Source of the DNA: Mikania micrantha
Taxonomy: Eukaryota > Streptophyta > Magnoliopsida > Asterales > Asteraceae
Assembly: GCA_009363875.1 (NCBI GenBank)
Contig: CM018690.1
Coordinates: forward strand, 2,902,788 to 2,966,787
DNA length: 64,000 bases
Direction of reading: 5' to 3'
The notes under the pieces were generated by a model, which saw only the letters and a list, made by a program, of their open reading frames with translations, was not told the origin of the DNA and ran no database searches. The position numbers and the translations under genes were made by a program. Shown in pieces: positions 56,086 to 64,000 of this stretch (the stretch's first letter is position 1; every line of letters begins with the position of its first letter).

Positions 56086-56122
56086 TCATCCCCTTGTTGA
56101 AGGAATTTTCGTCCCGAAAATT
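56086..56122 (-). promoter_or_regulatory. Polypurine tract and hairpin next to the 3' LTR of element 3
   Basis: On minus: AATTTTCG-GGA-CGAAAATT (56122-56104), then TCCTTCAACAAGGGGATGA up to the LTR. An almost identical unit lies at 56910-56946. Confidence 0.75.
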
Positions 56123-56909
56123 AATAAGTGTTAGGAGTAGTTAGGAAACTACTTACAAGTTTAAATCGCATGTATTAGTGTGATTTGATCATTCTATGTG
56201 CTTGTGTGTACTCACACACAAAGTCTAATGCTTGCAACATCACAACTCAATTGTGATCGTTCAATGTGACTGTTTGCGTGTACACTAGTTAGTTCACCTA
56301 ACTGTGACTGTTTGTGTTTGATCATACTGTTTTGTGTAACCTCACACCTAGTGAGTGTCTAAAACTGTTTGTACTATGCAACCCCGCACATAGCAAAATG
56401 TGTGTAACCAATCATGTATGTACTACCATAACATGTAACATATGGAATGTAGCACATAAATATATAGAATGTAATGTAGCACAAAACCAATTGAGTAAAG
56501 TGTTTGTATACTGTACTACATAATCTCATACATAGCAAATGTTTGAATGTAGTCGACAAAATAGAAACTTCCAAAATTCATGCGTAACTGTAAATTCACG
56601 AGTACATGGGCCCCTGTATTCGTCAATTTACCTTACACAATTATTCTGGTTCCTTCTATATGTAACTCCACCATTGTTTAATCGTTCATGATTGTACCAC
56701 CATGAAATGTAGTACATCAAATGTTATATGTTTGAAATGTAGCACATTGTTTGAAATCAATCATGTATGTACTACTATGAAATGTTTGTGTTTGCCTTCT
56801 GCAAGGCCTTCGCTTGTGTTCAGCACAATTGTTCCTACTAATTTCAATAGTGTAATGTGTTTGTGCTTACAGTTTGAAATCTGAAAATGTTAGAGTGTGA
56901 AATATCACA
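56123..56909 (-). other. Spacer between two polypurine tract copies
   Basis: About 790 bp with no coding content. ATGTAGCACA, ATGTA(T/C)TACTA and TCATGTATGTAC-type motifs recur, chiefly at 56400-56470 and 56690-56780. The sequence adjoining 56909 on minus reads TGTGATATTTCAC, reminiscent of an LTR start. Confidence 0.55.
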
Positions 56910-56946
56910 TCATCCCCTTGTTGAAGGAAATTTCGTCCCGAAATTT
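56910..56946 (-). promoter_or_regulatory. Second hairpin and polypurine tract, at the pol stop codon
   Basis: On minus: stop TAA (56947-56945), the hairpin AAATTTCG-GGA-CGAAATTT (56946-56928), then TCCTTCAACAAGGGGATGA. Confidence 0.75.
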
Positions 56947-59900
56947 AACGTGCCTTCATAATGTTTATTGTTACTTTGAATAAGTGGGGATACTTTTTCA
57001 TCATTTGGTCTTCCCTTTCCCGTGTGCATTCAGGACCACGTCTTGATTTCCACCGAACTTTGACTATCGGAATCTTGCTTTGTTTGAGTTGTTCGACCTC
57101 TCGGTCCATGATTTCAACTGGTTCCTCAACAAATCATAACTGTTCGTCCACTTGCATTTCTTTAAGTGGTACTACCAATGTCTCAGCAGGAAGACGTTTC
57201 TTCAAGTTCGAAACATGAAATACATCATGAACTCCATTGAGTTTATTCGGTAATTGAGTTGATACGCTACCGGACCAATCCTTTTTAGGATCTCAAAAGG
57301 TCCTATGTATGGTGTCATCTTCAAGATGACACTTTTAGGAGAATCATGTCTCATACTTGAAATTCCAACGGTTTGTGGCGTTTGTCAGCGTAACTCCTTT
57401 TCTTGATCCCGAGCCGCTGCCATATGATTCCAGATTTGTAAGAGAATTCCACCAACTGTAACTGGTTTTCCCAGCTATCATTAAAGTCAATTACACATGC
57501 TCGTAACATATCTTCGAGCGTTTGAATCGTACGTTCACTTTGACCGTCGGTCTGCGGATGATAAGCAGTACTCATATCCAAACGAGTTCCCGAAGACTTA
57601 TGGAGTGATTTCCAAAAGTTGGAAGTAAATCGGGCATCCGGATCCAATATGATAGAGGTTGGCACACCCTGCCGTGCTACCACTTCTTTAATGTAAACAC
57701 AAGTCAGTTTCTCCATCTTGTCAGTTTCCGTGATTGCTAATAAATGTGCAGATTTCGTTAATCGATTAACAATTACCCATATCGTATCACAACCACTCCG
57801 TGTACGGGGTAACTTAGTAATGAAATCCATCGAAATCTGTTCCCATTTCCACATCGTTATCTCTGGTTGTTGCAGTAAACCAGATGGCTTCTGGTATTCA
57901 ACTTTGACTCTCAAACAAGTCAAACATTTGCTAACGTACTTAGCAATGTCAGTTTTCATGTGAGGCTACCAATACAGTGCCTTCATATCATGATACATCT
58001 TGTCTGATCCCGGATGGACTGAATATCTGGATTTGTGCGCTTCATCCACCACGAGTTCCCTTATACCACCACGCAAAGGTATCCAAAGTCTATCAACGAA
58101 ACAACGAGTTCCATCAGACTTAACATCCAATTGTGTTTCCATCCCCCGTAAGGATTCATGTGCTAAGTTATCCTTTTCCAAAGCCTCGATTTGAGCACTA
58201 CGTACCTTGTCAGGTAAGTCAGTATGTATTGTCCTCATAAGTGCGTGAACCCGTCTTGTTGAAGTGTCTTTTCTGCTTAAAGCATCAGCTACCACATTAG
58301 CTTTTCCCTGGGTGATACTTAATCGCGCATTCGTAGTCGTTCAACAACTCAACCCATCGTCCCTGTCTCATATTGAGTTCCTTCCGATCAAAGATATGTT
58401 GCAACCTCTGATGATCAGTGTAAATGGTACACTTAGTTACATACAGGTAATACCTCCAAATCTTCAAAGCAAAAACCACTGCTCCTAACTTCCAAGTCAT
58501 GAGTAGTGTAATTCTTTTGGTGTGGTCGTAGTTGTCTTGAAGCGTAGGCAATCACTTTATCACGTTGCATCAATACACATCCCAAACCCTGTGCAAATGC
58601 ATCACAATACACCACTAAGTCTTCTGTCCCTTCCGGTAAGGACAGAATCAGTGCACTACAGAGTTTCTGTTTCAATAACCGGAATGCAGCTTCCTGTTTA
58701 CCTGTCCAGTTATACTTTGTTCCCTCATGCGTAAGAGCTGTAAGTGGTTGAACGATCTTTGAGAATCCCTCAATGAATCTTCAGTAGTAACTCACCAAAC
58801 CAAGGAATTTTCGTACCTCGGTAGGTGTCTTTGGCGTTTCCCAATTCTTAATCACTTCAATCTTTGCTGGATCAACATGTAAGCCTTTTTCGTTGACTAT
58901 ATGACCCAAGAATTGTACTTCTCGCATCCATAAATCACCTTTCGAGAACTTAGCGTACCGTTGTTCTTGTTTCAGTGATTCCAACAGCAATCGAATATGT
59001 TCAGCATGCTCCCCTTCAGCCTGAGAAGAGATGAGAATGTCATCATTGAAAACAATGACAAACTTATCAAGATAAGGTTTACAAACACGATTCATGAGAT
59101 CCATGAATACTGCTGGAGCATTTGTCAACCCAATTGGCATGACCAAAAACTCATAATGGCCATAGCGCGTTCTGAATGCTGTCTTTGGAATATCTTCTTC
59201 TTGAACTTTGAGTTGATGATTACCTGATCTGAGATCAATCTTCGAGTTGTAACTCGAACCTTGCAACTGATCGAACAGATCATCAATTCTAGGTAACGGA
59301 TACCGGTTTTTGATGATAACCTTGTTCAGTTCCCGGTACTCAATACACATACGGAAAGTCCCGTCCTTTTTCTTAACAAATAAGACTGGAGCTCCCCACG
59401 GTGAAAACTAGATCGTATAAAGCCCTTATCCAACAACTCTTGCAGTTGTATAGATAATTCTTGCATCTCTGACAGTGTAAGTCGATAAGGCGCCCTAGCT
59501 ATCGGTGCTGCATCTAGTGTAAGGTCGATTCGAAATTCCACCTGTCTGATAGGCGATAATCCCGGTAGGTCTTCTGGAAATACTTCAGGAAGTTCACAAA
59601 CTACTGGGATGTCTTCGATCTTCTTCTTAACTAACGATTTCTCAGTTATAAGTGCTATAACTGCTGTATGACTTTTACGCAGACATTTGTGTGCCTTCAT
59701 ACAAGATATAAGACGTAGTGGCATACTGCTATTCTTGCCTTGTACATAAAATGTCTCTCCATGTGGATGAGGTATACGAACTACCTTTTCCTGGCATACT
59801 ATTTCAGCCTGGTGTTTCGTCAATCGGTCCATGTCAATGACTACATCAAAACTGCCTAATGCGGTAAGCATAAAGTCAATGTCACGTGTTTGACACATCA

Positions 59901-60138
59901 AGTCAAGAACACATCCTTTAGGAATATGGTTTGCAACAACTAGCTTATCATTAGCTAGTTCTATAGTGTATGGGTTTTCTAAAGCAGTAGGACCAATACT
60001 TAACAATTCAGAAGATTTGCTAGATACAAAACCCCGATCTGCACCGGTGTCGAATAGCATAGAGGCAGAGTGATAATTCAAGAGAAACGTACCCGTAACG
60101 ATGTTGGGATCTTCCCATGCCTGACGTCCTCCAATCAC
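56945..60138 (-). pseudogene. Element 3 pol: protease, RT, RNase H, integrase, chromodomain-like tail (broken)
   Basis: Protease frame 60138-59326, active site LFDTGADRGF near 60055. A one-base shift near 59405 separates it from RT (59350-58781; catalytic DD in VFNDDILISS). A TGA after YY at about 58781 precedes RNase H (YCDAFAQGLGC, then YTDHQRLQHI after a shift near 58500; another near 58296). The integrase zinc finger (DEAHKSRYSVHPGSD...CLTC) is interrupted by a TAG at about 57966. The DDE core residues remain (SMDFI, LDPDARF, QSERT). After EFSYKSG roughly 60 residues are missing, and the frame resumes at RSYADKRHKPLEFQV (ends 57351). The tail, VPLKEMQVDE... VKVRW ... KKYPHLF, extends to 56945 with further stops. 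Confidence 0.85.
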
Positions 60139-61295
60139 AACAGCTCTGTTCTAGCAACATTTGTGTTGTTGTTGCTGTTTCCCCTTGTAGTTATGTCATT
60201 AGCCCTTCTCTTCTTGAGTTGTGGGCACTCCTTCTTGAAATGTCCTGATAAACCACACTCAAAACATCCTTTCTGTGTGTTACTCCGGTTGAGTGAGCTC
60301 GCCTGTAGTTCCCCTCGACAGTCTTTTGCTACATGACCTATCTTTCTGCATCGTTGACATCGGTACTTGTCACATTGATTCCCAAAGTGATGGAATCCAC
60401 ATCTGTTGCACTTTGGGTATTTACCATTATACCCTCCCGATGACTGTTGGTTATTGTTTGGATTGTGATGGGTTTTGTTTGATTCCTGCTTGCGGTTTTG
60501 CTGAAATGACTGCTGAGTGAAATTCTTGGAATCAATGCCATCCCATTTTCTTTTGTGGTCTCCCATTTTAGCTGTTACTGTTCGTTTGGGTAGTGTCCCT
60601 CGTTGCATCGCTTGATCAGTCAGTTGGTGTGCCAGTCGAATAGCTTGCTGTATGGTGGTAGGATTTACAGATATGATCAATTTTAGAACCTGAGATACCA
60701 ACCCTCCAATGTATTTCTTGATCCACTTGCTAGATGGGGTTGCCCTGTGCGGTAAGAGTCTTGCTAATTGCTGGAATCGAGTAGTGTATTCCTCAATATT
60801 AGGACCTTTCATCTTGAGTTGTATGTATTCATCCTCAAGTTTTTGCATTTCATTACGGTGACAATACTCCTCCTGCAACAGGATCTTGAATCCGTTCCAA
60901 GTAAGGGCATTGGTTGTATTCAAACCGAGTGTCTGTACGATAGAGTTCCACCATGTCAATGCTGAACCCTCCAAAGTACCAATAGCGTATATGACCTTGT
61001 TTCCTTCCGGACAATTGCACCTCTCGAACACCGATTCTAACTGTTCAATCCATCGAAGAAGTCCAATGGTTCCTTCCGATCCTTTGAAATTACATGGTTT
61101 ACAGTTCAAGAATGTCTTGAATGTGCACATTTGTGAGTTTACCAGTTCCCCCGTTGGATCATGTGATCCTATTTGGTGTGTTTGCGTATAGTTCGCGATT
61201 GTCTCGGTGATTCGAGTGTTAATAAGTGCCTCAAGTTCCGTTGCGTTCATGTTAATGTTCTCTCCAGCCATAATCTTCCTATTTACAATATACAT
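60135..61295 (-). CDS. Element 3 gag, intact frame
   Basis: 386 aa from ATG 61295. The capsid-like Retrotrans_gag core includes GTIGLLRWIEQLESVFERCN, ALTWWNSIVQTLG and FKILLQEEYCHRNEMQKLED. Three Cys/His knuckle-like motifs: CNRCGFHHFGNQC, CRGE-preceding CQRCRKIGHVAKDC and CFECGLSGHFKKEC. It forms the particle and binds element RNA (family knowledge). The only full-length gag in the elements here that still has its pol remnant. It stops just before the protease frame, which overlaps its last codons in another register; that could be a decay shift or a frameshift site. Confidence 0.85.
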   Translation of the reverse strand: MYIVNRKIMAGENINMNATELEALINTRITETIANYTQTHQIGSHDPTGELVNSQMCTFKTFLNCKPCNFKGSEGTIGLLRWIEQLESVFERCNCPEGNKVIYAIGTLEGSALTWWNSIVQTLGLNTTNALTWNGFKILLQEEYCHRNEMQKLEDEYIQLKMKGPNIEEYTTRFQQLARLLPHRATPSSKWIKKYIGGLVSQVLKLIISVNPTTIQQAIRLAHQLTDQAMQRGTLPKRTVTAKMGDHKRKWDGIDSKNFTQQSFQQNRKQESNKTHHNPNNNQQSSGGYNGKYPKCNRCGFHHFGNQCDKYRCQRCRKIGHVAKDCRGELQASSLNRSNTQKGCFECGLSGHFKKECPQLKKRRANDITTRGNSNNNTNVARTELL

Positions 61296-61497
61296 AATGA
61301 GACTACACCCATCGCATAATCATCACTCATGCACAAAGTAAATGTAACACACCAACATTGTCATTAAGATAACAATTCTTATTTATGATAAATTAGTGCT
61401 TACAATTGTTTGTCAAAGAGATGCAAAACACAAAATCTACTTTTATGAGTACAACCCACTCATATAAGTTTGTTAATTAGAAAGTAAATGAAAATAA

Positions 61498-62202
61498 CTA
61501 AATTCCATCGTTTGGTTGATCAACGGTTGATGATGAATCTTCCAATTCTGCTGGACCAGTCACTACACCATGTTGGTAACGTATATGCCCAGTGATGAGG
61601 GTCATGGCCTCCCCAGCCAAGTCTCTCACTCTATTGGCTTCAATCGCCGCTGCACCAGCCCGTGCATTGGCTTCCTCGGCCATTGCCTCGGCTACAACTA
61701 CACGTAACTCAGTAGTTTCTAGTCGTGTAGTGAGTTCGAGGATCGTCCCTCACATCATCCAGATCGTTTCCACCAAATTTTCCTGTTCTTCGTTAGTTCT
61801 AACCAACTCCTCAGTGAGGTTATTCCACATTTGTGTCAGCCAGTTGTTATTCTCAAGCAATTCTGGGATCATCCTTGCCACTTCCCGCATGTTGCGGATT
61901 TCACGCTCCATGCGTGCAACAAAAGCAGCAAATGCCTGTTCAAGTGGATATCCTAGAGCAGGTAACGTCCAAAGGCTATTAGCAGTGTTGGCAGTTGGTG
62001 GTGGTGGCACTCGTTCTTCCCACACCCAGCTGCGTATGAGATCAGGAAACCATTGCCAATATTGGTTGTTCCTCCTTTGTTGAACATGTGTTTCCTCCCC
62101 ATAGTGGATCGTATCATCCACTGGTTCGATTCTCCTTGTCATGATTTCTGACAATGCTACTACTTGTCCCTCAGTGTGAGTAGGTGTAGATGATGATGCC
62201 AT
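61498..62202 (-). pseudogene. Extra ORF upstream of gag in element 3
   Basis: One 235-codon frame (62202-61498), interrupted by a single TGA at 61752-61750. The first part (MASSSTPTHTEG...) has QYWQWFPDLIRSWVWEERVP and an acidic helix-rich region with EREIRNMREVARMIPELLEN. The second part is Ala/Glu-rich (VVVAEAMAEEANARAGAAAI) and coiled-coil-like. I do not recognise the family. It lies between the primer site and gag on the sense strand, so it would be the first ORF of the genomic RNA. Confidence 0.5.
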
Positions 62203-62317
62203 GTCTGTTACAAAATGCCATATGTAAATGCATATAAACTATCGTGTAAGTAAGTGTCTAATGTCTAACAGTTATAGTCTAAGTCTACAAATGCAAACCT
62301 AGTTCGCTATAACCAAT

Positions 62318-62330
62318 GGCTCTGATACCA
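62318..62330 (-). promoter_or_regulatory. Primer-binding site of element 3
   Basis: On minus, TGGTATCAGAGCC, a perfect initiator-Met tRNA complement, 3 bp inside the LTR start at 62334. Confidence 0.9.
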
Positions 62331-62333
62331 ATC

Positions 62334-64000
62334 TGTCACACCCCCAATTTTCTACTAACGGAATCATACCGTTTGGGAACGTGACAAACCAGGATCTCAG
62401 ATCATTAGACATAACGAAGACCTCTATATGAATTTCAAATCATACTTTAGTCTTAAAAAAAAAACATAATACCAGAGTTTTCAAAAAACTGCGGAAGCGT
62501 TTCAAAAACCAATAATAGTTGTAATATGTAAATTACAAAACAATTTCCTCAAATGTGTAATTTAAACAATAAATGATAAACATGCATGTGACTCTATCTC
62601 CTAGTCCATGCCAGTCTTTATTGCGCGCCTTAGCGTCCTGAGAAAACATGTAAATCAAGTCAACACAAAGGTTGGTGCATAACACAGGTTTTAATCATTC
62701 ACAATGTTCAAAACAATAGTTTGAATATCAAGTTGTAGATAACATAATCACACATGTACAGTCATGATAGCTAGTCATATAAACTATTTACATAAGTGGT
62801 CGACACCGAAGCTGACGAGTTGCCATGCTATAGCATGTTTTTGCCTTAACACTATTGTCTAGCACAAACAATAGAAATGTATGTTTGGTCAGTCAAATAC
62901 CTGCGTAGATCCCATCTACCAAGTGAGGTTTGTCAAACCCAATAGATCTATCTTCAACTACCACGCTTTGCACTCCGGCAAATTAAACGGTTCGAAAGAG
63001 AAGGCTTTGTAATGCTATGTTTGCACTTAATGTAAACAGCTAACTCATGCAAGTGATATGTATCTAAAAGCGTTTGTTGCACATGTTTTCTCCCCCAAAA
63101 CAGTTAAAATAAGAAAGGGGCCGTGTACGCATCTTTGATTGTTGCAGAATGATCAAACACTCGTGAACTCGCGTAGAAATCCTCTACAACGAATCTGTGG
63201 TTTAACAATAACCTAGTGTTATTCGGGATGTTGTTTTATGATTGAAATCACATACGTGTCAACACACGTATGTTAAAGTGTTAGAATTATGCATACGGAA
63301 GTACGCGTGACTTTAAAATAATTTAATAAAATCACATCATCGATTATGATTTTATTTAAACGAGCGTAGTTATATGCGATTACGTTTTCGAATTAAAATA
63401 CCATTTTTATCATTCCAATTGGTTCGGGATGAAATTCTGGTTTCAACGAAATTCGAACGGATCGAAACGGAGTTCGTATGCGAAAGTTATTGTAAAAATA
63501 CTAAAAATAGTATTAAATCCCTAAAAATGGTGGAACCCGGAATCGAACCCGCGACCACTCCCTCACAACACACCTAGCTTACCAACTCATCTAACTCTAA
63601 TTTCATTACAAGATTCTGATTTATAATTGTTTTAAACATAATTGGGCCGGTTTCCCCCCTTGTTACTATAGCCGAAGAAAAATAGGTTCAATTGGACCTC
63701 AGTTCGAACCCGATTAAACCCAAGACCATAGGGCTTTTAATCAAGCCATCCAAACGAGTCTCATTGTGATTTTAATTCGAACATAAACCACTATAACTCG
63801 ATTAACTGGGTGTATAAACTTTCGAACTTGAGTTCACCCACTCCCCATTCAAATCGGTTGAATTGATATTCTATTGATACTGGATTCATAGGGTTTTCGT
63901 TACACCCTTGATTTCGACTCAGTCTGTACAATTAAATCGAATTTCCATGATCTTTTTAATCAAGAACCCTAAACCGTTCCTGAGATGAACACTTGAAACC
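62334..64000 (-). repeat. 5' LTR of element 3, truncated by the window edge
   Basis: Aligns base for base with 53297-54962 apart from about 13 substitutions and two one-base indels (an A run at 62455 and a C run near 63657). About 1.1 kb more is expected beyond the window. Confidence 0.9.

Larger units (their letters stand above)
53297..64000 (-). mobile_element. Element 3: Ty3/gypsy chromovirus, minus strand, inserted in element 2
   Basis: The left LTR (53297-56085) is the 3' LTR, the right LTR (62334-beyond 64000) the 5' LTR. The primer site, an extra ORF, gag, protease, RT, RNase H, integrase and a chromodomain-like tail lie between in minus orientation. The 5 bases before insertion are GCTGT; the matching duplicate is off the window. 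LTRs show about 13 substitutions in 1.66 kb by eye, so the insertion is recent. Confidence 0.9.

Overview
The window is plant nuclear DNA, most likely from an asterid eudicot and plausibly Asteraceae. The evidence is a split nuclear gene for a chloroplast protease, plus dense plant retroelements: Ty3/gypsy chromoviruses with 3-4 kb LTRs, Ty1/copia remnants, Au-like SINEs, hAT-like MITEs and CACTA remnants. The family assignment is an inference from repeat style. There are no bacterial features, no operons, no CRISPR array and no rRNA or functional tRNA gene. The only host gene I can support is DEG1 on the minus strand (34251 down to 18947). It has 8 exons and 432 codons, with an intact His/Asp/Ser triad and one PDZ domain. 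Its exon junctions join in frame throughout. Intron 4 alone is about 10.2 kb and is packed with nested mobile DNA. Layout, left to right. 1-6276: 3' part of a chromovirus (element 1) with decayed RT, intact RNase H/integrase/chromodomain-like tail and a 3.6 kb 3' LTR. 6277-7478: CACTA-like terminus beside a fragment of a plant reverse-transcriptase-like gene. 7479-10640: unassigned AT-rich DNA. 10640-13560: CACTA/En-Spm remnant with subterminal repeats and a three-exon transposase-like pseudogene; one intron carries a tandem duplication and a MITE. 13783-16941: a tRNA-derived SINE split by a 2.95 kb solo LTR. 17280-17930: degenerate copia RT. 18305-18536: Au-like SINE with a 14-bp target duplication. 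18947-34251: DEG1. Intron 4 holds a second Au-like SINE, a gypsy-type gag remnant, a young compact LTR element (element T, 22518-24367) with a perfect 5-bp target duplication, two MITEs, a 1 kb foldback element and a copia remnant that itself carries MITEs. 34815-36490: GC-rich 112-bp tandem repeat and other repeats. 36700-46442: copia gag remnants, including two related gag-only elements (A and B) either side of one LTR. 46446-53296: chromovirus element 2, split in its RNase H by chromovirus element 3. 53297-64000: element 3, minus strand, with two LTRs about 0.8% diverged by eye (the right one runs off the window). The retroelements share a layout: TG...CA LTRs, a primer-binding site matching initiator Met tRNA, gag with zinc knuckles, then protease, RT, RNase H and integrase. 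In three families the stop codon of the last ORF overlaps a short hairpin with a GGA-type loop immediately before the polypurine tract. Almost all element ORFs are broken, most often by stops one C-to-T change away from a Gln or Arg codon. The only intact element ORFs of note are the gag-like ORF of element T, the long 3' ORF of element 1 and the gag of element 3. I see no undescribed defence or metabolic system; the most notable signals are structural features of the retroelements and the expansion of DEG1.
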